The notes below the pieces were generated by a model, which saw only the letters and a list, made by a program, of their open reading frames with translations, had not been told where the DNA came from and searched no databases. This document shows, piece after piece, positions 1 to 5,150 of a DNA stretch of 5,150 nucleotides (position 1 is the stretch's first letter; each line of letters begins with the position of its first letter). A program made the translations under genes and the position numbers. Where the stretch lies: the NCBI GenBank assembly GCA_031554725.1, contig JAVBUZ010000238.1, forward strand, positions 1-5,150, read 5' to 3'. This DNA is from JAVBUZ01 sp031554725. Its GTDB lineage: Bacteria; Bacillota; Clostridia; Lachnospirales; Lachnospiraceae.

Positions 1-450
1 TTTGAAATGGCAAAGCCTTTCGTGGAACAGGTTATTACAAAAGACCTTGATTTAAAGAAAATAGCAGAGATGGTTAAGACACGTATTGAAGTATTCCCAG
101 ATATTGCAGAGCATATCGACTTCTTTGAAAGTCTACCAGAGTATGATATTGAAATGTATACACACAAAAAGATGAAGACAGATGCGGCATCTTCACTTGA
201 AGTGTTAAAAGAAATTTTACCAATCCTAGAGGAACAAGAAGACTATAGTAATGATGCATTATATCAAACAGTAGTTGATTTTGTGGCAAAGAAGGAATGC
301 AAGAATGGTTATGTAATGTGGCCAATTCGTACAGCAGTTTCTGGAAAGCAAATGACACCTGCTGGCGCTACAGAAATCATGGAAATACTAGGTAAGGAAG
401 AATCTCTTTTACGTATTAAAAAAGGAATTGAAAAGTTAGCAAATGCTTAA
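1..450 (+). CDS. gltX: Glutamyl-tRNA synthetase, C-terminal part (5' end outside window)
   Basis: This is the 3' end of a gene whose reading frame is open from base 1, so the ATG at 7 is internal and not the start. The roughly 149 visible residues match the C-terminal anticodon-binding domain of bacterial glutamyl-tRNA synthetase, the cytoplasmic enzyme that charges tRNA-Glu (and often tRNA-Gln in bacteria using the amidotransferase route). Supporting segments are the helical stretch with FFESLPEYD, the block YTHKKMKTD, and the near-terminal signature MWPIRTAVSGKQMTPAGA followed by EILGKEESLLRI. The catalytic Rossmann domain with its HIGH and KMSKS motifs would lie upstream (full-length enzymes are about 480-500 residues), so it cannot be checked here. 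The stop TAA at 448-450 overlaps the start of the helicase gene, suggesting co-transcription. Family recognition is confident; whether the enzyme is discriminating or not cannot be told from this part. Confidence 0.92.
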   Translation, partial: FEMAKPFVEQVITKDLDLKKIAEMVKTRIEVFPDIAEHIDFFESLPEYDIEMYTHKKMKTDAASSLEVLKEILPILEEQEDYSNDALYQTVVDFVAKKECKNGYVMWPIRTAVSGKQMTPAGATEIMEILGKEESLLRIKKGIEKLANA

Positions 451-2170
451 TTTTTCAGAGCTGAATGAAGCACAGCTAAAGGCACTAAGGCATGAAGATG
501 GTCCAGCCTTAGTGCTAGCTGGTCCGGGAAGTGGAAAGACACATTTAATTGTTAACCGGATACGCTACTTGATAGAATATGCTCAGGTAGCGCCAGCTTC
601 TATATTAGTAATTACATTTACAAAAACCGCCGCGCTTTCTATGCAAAAAAGATTTCTAGATTCTATGGAAGGGCAAGTCTTGCCCGTCAATTTCGGAACA
701 TTTCATTCCACATTTTTTCAAATACTAAAAAAATATTATCATTATACTAGTGATGCCCTTTTAAGTAATAGTGAGAAAATGCACTATTTAAAAGACGTAG
801 TTAAAACCACACTTTCTTATGAAAGACAAAAGGATATGAATCTTCAAGAGCTCTTGCATGTTATGAGCACATTTAAAAATGATCTCAACCAAGACATGAA
901 GGGAATAGAATTTCTTGATATAACAAAGGCAGAATTTGAACGTATATTTAGCAGATATCAATTACAAATTAAGCGGGATGGAAGACTTGATTTTGATGAT
1001 ATGGCATTAGCGTGTAAGCGACTTTTTGAAGAAAATCCTTTTGCTTTAAAAGAATATCAGAATTTATATTCATATATATTGATAGATGAATATCAGGATA
1101 TAAATCCTATCCAAGACTATTTAATAAAGCAGATAGCTGCGCCTTATAATCAAATATTTGCAGTGGGAGATGATGATCAAGCCATTTATAGCTTTCGAAA
1201 AAGCTCACCTAAAGTTATGAAACTATTTATGGAGGATTTTGTTGATGCAAAATACTACTTACTGAATGTAAACTATAGGTCAAATCAAGAAATTCTAGAT
1301 GCTGCAACAAAAGTAATTAGACAGAATAAGGAACGATTTGATAAAGATATAGTGACAGAGAAAGGAAAAGGGGGGAAGGTTACTTGCTTGGAGTATAAGA
1401 GCACTCAAGAAGAATATAAGAGTCTTGTAGATAAGGTACTGCTGATGAAAAGGATTTATAACTATGAAGAAATGGCTATTATTGCGAGGAATAATAAAGA
1501 GCTGGAGGCTGTTCTAGTAGAACTGGAAGATAGACAGATACCTTATCAAAAAAAAGAAAATACCAGATCTACCTATGAACATTTAGTAATTCAAGAAGTT
1601 ATGAGTATAATGAAATACTGTGTTGATGCACAAAGAAAAGAACCAGCCATATGGAAAAAGCTAAATGGTACAGAAGTTAAAAAAGAGAAGCTACAGAAGC
1701 TGGCACCATATACAGCATTGCACTATTTAAGAAAAGCTTTAGGGTATGAAAAAGAAATAGCGATAAGGGTAGGAAAAAATAAAGAGCAGCTAGATGAATA
1801 CATAGAAAAATTAGATTTTATGGCAAAAGAAGCAAGAAATTTTTATAAGATAAATGACTGGTTAGAAGCCATGGATAAATATGTGAAGCTACAACAAAGA
1901 GCGGATAAACAGGAAACATCAGGAATTCATCTTTTAACAATTCATGGAGCAAAGGGGCTAGAGTTCGAGTATGTATGCTTAATAGATATTAACGAAGGAA
2001 TTATTCCGGGAAAACAATGCAAAACCAAAGAAGAAGTAGAGGAGGAATGTCGTATGCTATATGTGGGGATGACAAGAGCAAAAAAAGTCTTGGACATTCT
2101 TTATAGCTGTGGCACCAAAGAATATCCAAGACTTCCTTCTAGATTTTTAAATCCCTTATTAAAGAAATAA
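443..2170 (+). CDS. Compact UvrD/PcrA-type superfamily 1A DNA helicase
   Basis: A 575-residue ATP-dependent helicase, presumably a 3'-5' DNA translocase working in repair or in clearing replication and transcription blocks. All SF1A motifs are visible in order: Q motif LNEAQ (7-11), Walker A GPGSGKT (27-33), motif Ia ITFTKTAA (57-64), Ic GTFHS (85-89), Walker B DEYQD (215-219), III VGDDDQAIYSFR (241-252), IV LNVNYRSN (274-281), V TIHGAKGLEFE (499-509) and VI CRMLYVGMTRAKK (536-548). ATP-binding and hydrolysis residues (K32, D215, E216, Q246, R279, R545) are all present, so it should be active. It is shorter than PcrA/UvrD (about 720-740): roughly 215 residues lie between motifs IV and V, implying a reduced 2B domain. 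It ends just after the conserved PSRFL (565-569), without the usual C-terminal extension. The start overlaps the end of gltX by 8 bp; the nearest Shine-Dalgarno-like AAAGGA (421-426) is 16 bp away, so translation may be coupled. It may be a lineage-specific paralogue of PcrA, so no symbol is given. Confidence 0.93.
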   Translation: MLNFSELNEAQLKALRHEDGPALVLAGPGSGKTHLIVNRIRYLIEYAQVAPASILVITFTKTAALSMQKRFLDSMEGQVLPVNFGTFHSTFFQILKKYYHYTSDALLSNSEKMHYLKDVVKTTLSYERQKDMNLQELLHVMSTFKNDLNQDMKGIEFLDITKAEFERIFSRYQLQIKRDGRLDFDDMALACKRLFEENPFALKEYQNLYSYILIDEYQDINPIQDYLIKQIAAPYNQIFAVGDDDQAIYSFRKSSPKVMKLFMEDFVDAKYYLLNVNYRSNQEILDAATKVIRQNKERFDKDIVTEKGKGGKVTCLEYKSTQEEYKSLVDKVLLMKRIYNYEEMAIIARNNKELEAVLVELEDRQIPYQKKENTRSTYEHLVIQEVMSIMKYCVDAQRKEPAIWKKLNGTEVKKEKLQKLAPYTALHYLRKALGYEKEIAIRVGKNKEQLDEYIEKLDFMAKEARNFYKINDWLEAMDKYVKLQQRADKQETSGIHLLTIHGAKGLEFEYVCLIDINEGIIPGKQCKTKEEVEEECRMLYVGMTRAKKVLDILYSCGTKEYPRLPSRFLNPLLKK

Positions 2171-2180
2171 TATAATTATT
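2166..2180. repeat. Short AT-only palindrome across the two convergent stop codons
   Basis: AATAAT (2166-2171) and ATTATT (2175-2180) form a perfect 6-bp inverted repeat around a 3-base centre. It covers the TAA of the helicase (2168-2170) and the TAA of the opposing DUF1292 gene (2176-2178). It contains no G or C, so it would make a weak RNA hairpin and is not by itself a convincing terminator. Chance is likely in such AT-rich sequence. Confidence 0.3.
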
Positions 2181-2496
2181 CGCCATCAACAATTTCATCA
2201 AATTCTGCACTATCTAAGAATTCGTCAAACGCATCTGCAACAAGTTCATATTCTTCATCGCTTTCAATGAAGCTTAATTCTGGTTCAGCATCAGGATTGC
2301 TTTCGTCTTCCTTATAGCCGTAGAACCAAACTTCTCCATCTTCATTTTCTCCCTCTTCATCAAGTGGAAGTAGTACAATATAATCCTTAGCCTGTACAGT
2401 AAGAATAGTGATTACAGCGCAGTTAACTTTTTCGCCATCTTCTAACTCAAGTTCAACGGTCATTTCTTCATCTTCAAAATTGTTTGTATCAGTCAT
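2176..2496 (-). CDS. DUF1292 family small acidic protein (YrzB-like)
   Basis: A 106-residue protein matching the DUF1292 family, whose Bacillus member YrzB is usually encoded beside the ruvX/yrrK gene; its function is unknown. The core carries the family pattern: a beta-rich start ending in ELELEDGEKVNC (15-26), a hydrophobic strand AVITILTV (27-34), YIVLLPLDEEG (39-49), EVWFYGYKED (55-64), and an acidic helical end with EEYELVADAFDEFL (81-94). By my count 38 of 106 residues are Asp or Glu and only three are Lys, with no Arg, so it should be strongly negatively charged. No signal peptide or membrane segment is seen, so it is probably cytoplasmic. The start is well fixed: a TAA lies in frame directly before the ATG, and AAAGGAGT (complement of 2503-2510) sits 6 bp upstream. 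It has its own promoter and stands alone on this strand, away from the ruvX neighbourhood seen in other Firmicutes. Confidence 0.88.
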   Translation of the reverse strand: MTDTNNFEDEEMTVELELEDGEKVNCAVITILTVQAKDYIVLLPLDEEGENEDGEVWFYGYKEDESNPDAEPELSFIESDEEYELVADAFDEFLDSAEFDEIVDGE

Positions 2497-2502
2497 TTAA
2501 AA

Positions 2503-2510
2503 ACTCCTTT
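2503..2510 (-). promoter_or_regulatory. Ribosome binding site of the DUF1292 gene
   Basis: On the minus strand this reads AAAGGAGT, close to the ideal Shine-Dalgarno sequence, with 6 bases before the ATG at 2494-2496. It fixes the first Met as the start in preference to Met12. Confidence 0.85.
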
Positions 2511-2521
2511 CGTTTTTTCTA

Positions 2522-2550
2522 ATTATAGCTTGTATTATTCCACATAGCAA
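2522..2550 (-). promoter_or_regulatory. Sigma-A type promoter for the DUF1292 gene
   Basis: Read on the minus strand, TTGCTA (complement of 2545-2550, four of six matches to TTGACA) is followed by a 17-base spacer and a perfect TATAAT (complement of 2522-2527). Transcription would begin near 2515, giving a leader of about 19 bases that just includes the ribosome binding site. Position, spacing and the perfect -10 box make this a good vegetative promoter candidate. Confidence 0.7.
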
Positions 2551-2592
2551 CGATTTTTAGTTTTATTTGTCGAAGAAAAGATGAAGTTAGCG

Positions 2593-2612
2593 TAGCAAAA
2601 GAAATCTTGCTA
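2593..2612. promoter_or_regulatory. Inverted repeat TAGCAA-N8-TTGCTA, possible operator
   Basis: TAGCAA (2593-2598) and TTGCTA (2607-2612) are perfect 6-bp arms separated by eight bases. The left arm sits exactly where the -35 box of the rightward promoter should be, and the right arm ends 3 bases before its -10 box. A dimeric regulator bound here would block that promoter. A third copy of the same hexamer (2545-2550) forms the -35 box of the leftward promoter. Six-base arms can arise by chance, so this is only a suggestion. Confidence 0.3.
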
Positions 2613-2621
2613 TTGTATAAT
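2593..2621 (+). promoter_or_regulatory. Candidate promoter for the GH13-like / DUF5662 operon
   Basis: A perfect TATAAT lies at 2616-2621, about 55 bases before the GTG start of the GH13-like gene. With a 17-base spacer the -35 hexamer would be TAGCAA (2593-2598), only three of six matches to TTGACA, and there is no TGn extended -10. A weak -35 with a perfect -10 is typical of promoters needing an activator or open to repression, but the call rests mainly on the -10 box and its position. Confidence 0.45.
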
Positions 2622-2665
2622 AAGAAATATATGGAAAGCTATTGAATTTTAAAGCGTGTATAGAT

Positions 2666-2672
2666 GAGGTGA
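2666..2672 (+). promoter_or_regulatory. Ribosome binding site fixing the GTG start at 2677
   Basis: GAGGTGA is complementary to the 3' end of 16S rRNA over seven bases and lies 4 bases before GTG (2677-2679). A TGA in the same frame at 2665-2667 excludes any start further upstream. The ATG at 2675-2677 overlaps the GTG in another frame and is followed at once by a stop, so GTG is the true start. Confidence 0.85.
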
Positions 2673-2676
2673 CAAT

Positions 2677-4494
2677 GTGAAATTGAATATAAAAAGAGGA
2701 AAGATAGAAACTTTAGGGGCAAGTCTTTTGGAAAATGGTGTGAATTTTACATTTGTTAGTGAAATGGAGGAATGTGGCGTTATTCTATACGATAAAGAAA
2801 GCGGCGAGGAGACAAGACGTATTTCTTTTCCTGCTGAATATCGTCAAGGAAACATTCATAATATTTGGATTGGCGGATTAAAAGAAAATGAAATAGTATA
2901 TGCCTTTTATGAAAAGGATAAGGTGGTTGTTGATCCCAAGGCTCCTAGCTATATTGGAAATAAGAAATACGGATGTATCGAAGAGCTAGAAGGAAAAAGA
3001 GCAATATTTAGGGCAAACGAATATAATTGGGAAAAGGATAGAAACCCGAGGACCCCCTATTATGAAGTGGTTGCATATTGCCTCCACGTAAGGGGCTTCA
3101 CGATGCACGCATCCTCTAAGGTTAAAGAAAAGGGTACCTACTTAGGGCTTACAAAGAAGATTCCTTATTTAAGAGATTTGGGCATTACCACCATAGAGTT
3201 ACAGCCAGCATATGAGTATGATGAGTTGGCTAAAGTAGCACCCGCGGAAAATGGCTATGACTATAGGGCAAAAAAAGAAGAAGCTAAGGTATCAAAACTA
3301 AATTACTGGGGATATACGAGTGGATATTATTATAGTCCCAAAAGTAGCTATGCATTTTCTACAGATGCAGTAACAGAATTTAAGGATATGATAAAAGCCT
3401 TTCATGAAAATAACATGGAGGTTATTATGCAATTTTATTTCCCTAAAGAAGTATCTGAAAGAGAAGTTTCGGATATCTTACGATTTTGGGTAACACAGTA
3501 TCATGTAGATGGATTTCACATCAAGGGTGAACGGACTCCCATAGAGCTTATTCGTAAGGACCCATGTTTTGCAAAAACCAAAATATGGTATTATGATTTT
3601 GCTATGGAAGAAGAAAAAGCGGTGTCCTATTGTGGAGTTTATAATGACACCTTCAAGTATGATATGCGCCGCTTCCTAAAGGGAGATGAGGGCATGGCTT
3701 CCCTTATTATGTCTCATATGAGAAGTAATCCTAAAGGCTTAGGAAAACTAAACTATATAACAAATTATGATGGCTTTACGCTTATGGATTTGGTGTCCTA
3801 TGATAGAAAGCATAATGAAGATAATAAAGAAGATAATAGAGATGGGAACGACTATAATTTCAGCTGGAATTGTGGGGTGGAAGGAAAGAGTCGTAAAAAA
3901 GCAATCACATCCCTTAGAATGAAGCAAATAAAGAATGCACTATGTCTATTGTTTTTATCTCAAGCGTCTCCCCTTTTGTTTATGGGAGATGAGTTTGGAA
4001 ATACACAAAACGGTAATAATAATCCCTATTGTCAGGATAATGAGATTACTTGGATTAATTGGAAAAACTTAGAATCAAATCATGAAATATATGAGTTTAC
4101 GAAAATGTTAATTAAGCTACGTCAAGAGCATCCGATTTTACACATGGATAGTGAACTTAGACTGATGGATTATATTTCTTGTGGCTATCCAGATTTATCC
4201 TACCATGGGCAGGCAGCATGGCGTCCAGAGACAGAATATTATAGTAGACAAATAGGAATGATGTTATGTGGCAAATACAGTAAAGTCAATCGCATAAAGG
4301 ATGACGATTTTTTCTATATGGGAGTGAATATGCATTGGGAGAAGCATAACTATGCGTTGCCCAAGCTTCCTAAAGGTATGAAATGGGAATTCCTATTTTG
4401 CACAGAAAAAGGAGAAAGTATTCAAATAGATGAGCTTGCATCAGAGGTGGTATTGCCTCCTAGAAGTGTTCTTGTGCTAAATGCAAAAGCATAA
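2677..4494 (+). CDS. Isoamylase/GlgX-like GH13 protein with a lost active site (probable pseudoenzyme)
   Basis: A 605-residue cytoplasmic-looking protein (no signal peptide) related to isoamylase and glycogen debranching enzyme GlgX. Residues 13-90 resemble the N-terminal CBM48-like domain (GVNFTFVSE at 21-29, VVVDPKAP at 83-90), in shortened form. The GH13 barrel follows: LHVRGFTMH (136-144), NYWGYTSGYYYSPKSSYA (209-226), YNDTFKYDMRRFLKGDEG (322-339), LLFMGDEFGNTQ (433-444) and NPYCQDNEITW (449-459), then a C-terminal beta domain ending with PPRSVLVL (594-601). The catalytic positions are replaced: region I has FPK (255-257) instead of FNH; region II has GFHIK (279-283) instead of GFRFD, removing the nucleophile; region III has IWYYDF (303-308) instead of LIAEPW, removing the acid/base Glu; region IV has NYDGFTL (363-369) instead of AHDGFTL, keeping only Asp365. 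Hydrolysis by the normal GH13 mechanism is therefore unlikely; alpha-glucan binding or a regulatory or partner role is my inference. The frame is intact. It is probably co-transcribed with the DUF5662 gene 27 bp downstream. Confidence 0.88.
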   Translation: MKLNIKRGKIETLGASLLENGVNFTFVSEMEECGVILYDKESGEETRRISFPAEYRQGNIHNIWIGGLKENEIVYAFYEKDKVVVDPKAPSYIGNKKYGCIEELEGKRAIFRANEYNWEKDRNPRTPYYEVVAYCLHVRGFTMHASSKVKEKGTYLGLTKKIPYLRDLGITTIELQPAYEYDELAKVAPAENGYDYRAKKEEAKVSKLNYWGYTSGYYYSPKSSYAFSTDAVTEFKDMIKAFHENNMEVIMQFYFPKEVSEREVSDILRFWVTQYHVDGFHIKGERTPIELIRKDPCFAKTKIWYYDFAMEEEKAVSYCGVYNDTFKYDMRRFLKGDEGMASLIMSHMRSNPKGLGKLNYITNYDGFTLMDLVSYDRKHNEDNKEDNRDGNDYNFSWNCGVEGKSRKKAITSLRMKQIKNALCLLFLSQASPLLFMGDEFGNTQNGNNNPYCQDNEITWINWKNLESNHEIYEFTKMLIKLRQEHPILHMDSELRLMDYISCGYPDLSYHGQAAWRPETEYYSRQIGMMLCGKYSKVNRIKDDDFFYMGVNMHWEKHNYALPKLPKGMKWEFLFCTEKGESIQIDELASEVVLPPRSVLVLNAKA

Positions 4495-4521
4495 TTTGAA
4501 AACATGAAGGATTAGAAAAGA

Positions 4522-5049
4522 ATGAAGGCTTTTAAACATTTTAAAACAATTACGTACCATAAATGGCTTGTACTTAAGGGCTGCTTTGCAGTAGGACTCT
4601 ATAAACAGGGTATCCTACATGATTTATCGAAATATAGCTTTACAGAATTTGGTGTAGGCGCAAAATATTTTCAAGGGGATAGGAGTCCTAACAATGCAGA
4701 AAGAGAGGCCTTAGGGTACTCTTTAGCATGGCTACACCATAAAGGTAGAAATAAACACCATTATGAATATTGGATTGATTATTCCACCCGTGATATAGAA
4801 GGAGGTATGGTGCCAGTTCCTATGCCGGATAGATATATAGTGGAAATGCTGATTGATAGAATCGCTGCAAGTAAAGTGTATTTGGGAAAGGAATATACAG
4901 ATAATGCTCCCCTTAAGTATTACGAAAATGGTAAAACTTTGCCTGTAATGCATGAATATACGAGAAAAATGCTTGAAACATTACTGCAAAATTTAGCGGG
5001 GAAGGGAGAAAAAGAAACTTTTAAATATATTAAAAGGCAGATATTGTAA
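4522..5049 (+). CDS. DUF5662 family protein, possible metal-binding HD-like fold
   Basis: A 175-residue protein matching DUF5662, a family of unknown function common in gut Clostridia. Conserved-looking blocks are HKWLVLKGCF (13-22), GLYKQGILHDLSKYS (25-39), the SPNNAERE region (55-62), SLAWLHHKGRNKHHYEYW (67-84), PMPDRYIVEMLIDRIAASK (100-118) and YLGKEYT (120-126). The spacing of H13, H33-D34, H72/H73, H79/H80 and D112 in a mostly helical protein recalls metal-dependent HD-domain phosphohydrolases, but that is inference and no reaction can be assigned. No signal peptide or membrane segment is seen. The start ATG has AAGGA (4507-4511) ten bases upstream, and a TAG in frame at 4513-4515 rules out an earlier start. 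It follows the GH13-like gene by 27 bp with no terminator between, so the two are probably one operon. No clear terminator is visible after its stop. Confidence 0.85.
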   Translation: MKAFKHFKTITYHKWLVLKGCFAVGLYKQGILHDLSKYSFTEFGVGAKYFQGDRSPNNAEREALGYSLAWLHHKGRNKHHYEYWIDYSTRDIEGGMVPVPMPDRYIVEMLIDRIAASKVYLGKEYTDNAPLKYYENGKTLPVMHEYTRKMLETLLQNLAGKGEKETFKYIKRQIL

Positions 5050-5115
5050 GTCACAAATTATCATGAACAGAATAAAATACAATAAACACAAATAAAAAGT
5101 GAGATGGAATTTAAA

Positions 5116-5150
5116 ATGAATTGTTGGTTAATTGTATTTTTCCTACTATG
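5116..5150 (+). CDS. Possible start of a small hydrophobic or membrane protein (cut by window edge)
   Basis: From the ATG at 5116 the frame is open to the window end and reads MNCWLIVFFLL, a strongly hydrophobic start such as a membrane segment or signal peptide would have. GAGATGGA (5101-5108) gives a mediocre ribosome binding site 7 bases upstream. An in-frame ATG at 5104 could be an alternative start but has poor Shine-Dalgarno support. With only 11 codons visible the gene is uncertain and its family cannot be named. The 66 bases between the DUF5662 stop and this ATG hold no hairpin terminator; a TACAAT at 5078-5083 might be a -10 box but lacks a good -35. Confidence 0.35.
   Translation, partial: MNCWLIVFFLL

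Noticed and set aside
74..358. 94-codon open frame on the minus strand inside gltX
   Set aside because: It lies wholly within the well-supported gltX frame, has no ribosome binding site of note, and its product resembles no family I know; it is a shadow of gltX.
3817..3840. Tandem 12-base repeat containing GAAGATAATA in the GH13-like gene
   Set aside because: It encodes EDNK-EDNR, which matches the normal isoamylase/GlgX loop of the type KHNEANGEDNRDG, so it is ordinary coding sequence and not an inserted repeat.
2677..4494. The GH13-like gene as a decaying pseudogene
   Set aside because: The frame is unbroken for 605 codons, has a strong ribosome binding site and a normal C-terminus, and non-catalytic signatures are well kept; a functional non-enzyme fits better than a dead gene.
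4504..4515. ATG at 4504 as an alternative start of the DUF5662 gene
   Set aside because: It runs into TAG at 4513-4515 after three codons; the ATG at 4522 with AAGGA upstream is the start.
4732..4953. 73-codon open frame on the minus strand inside the DUF5662 gene
   Set aside because: Fully nested in a confident gene on the other strand; the hydrophobic, Ile/His-rich product is what the antisense of this coding sequence would give.
5050..5115. Terminator after the DUF5662 gene
   Set aside because: I looked for a GC-containing hairpin followed by a T run and found none; the stretch is simply A-rich.
1..5150. Defence system, CRISPR array, insertion sequence or prophage signals
   Set aside because: No spaced direct repeats, transposase, integrase or known defence domains appear; the UvrD-type helicase has no nuclease domain and no defence neighbours.

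Overview
The window looks like a piece of an AT-rich Clostridia chromosome, most likely a Lachnospiraceae member. This rests on the A+T-rich composition, the AAAGGAG/GAGGTGA-type ribosome binding sites, the style of the glutamyl-tRNA synthetase C-terminus, and the presence of DUF1292 and DUF5662 families common in Firmicutes. The assignment is by recognition only; no search was run. There are no RNA genes, insertion sequences, CRISPR arrays or phage genes. The longest stretch without a gene is about 180 bp (2497-2676).

Layout. Positions 1-450 hold the 3' end of gltX (anticodon-binding part of glutamyl-tRNA synthetase). It overlaps by 8 bp a compact UvrD/PcrA-type superfamily 1 helicase (443-2170). 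A small, extremely acidic DUF1292 protein lies on the opposite strand (2176-2496), tail to tail with the helicase and only 5 bp from its stop codon. A divergent intergenic region (2497-2676) carries a good promoter for the DUF1292 gene, a weaker candidate promoter for the rightward gene, and a short inverted repeat. Rightward from there lie a 605-residue isoamylase/GlgX-like protein of family GH13 (2677-4494) and, 27 bp later, a DUF5662 protein (4522-5049), probably in one operon. The start of a further small hydrophobic protein may be visible at the right edge.

Main observation. The GH13 protein keeps the whole isoamylase/GlgX architecture, but its active site is dismantled. At the aligned positions the nucleophile Asp is Lys283, the general acid/base Glu is Tyr306, the region I Asn-His pair is Pro-Lys, and the region IV His is Tyr364. 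Only the third catalytic Asp (Asp365) remains. The frame is intact from end to end, and other signature segments of the debranching-enzyme family are well preserved. This points to a maintained pseudoenzyme, perhaps a glycogen-binding or partner subunit like the non-catalytic plant isoamylase ISA2, and not to decay. Its downstream DUF5662 partner has an H...HD...D arrangement that may bind metal. How these two proteins act together is unknown.
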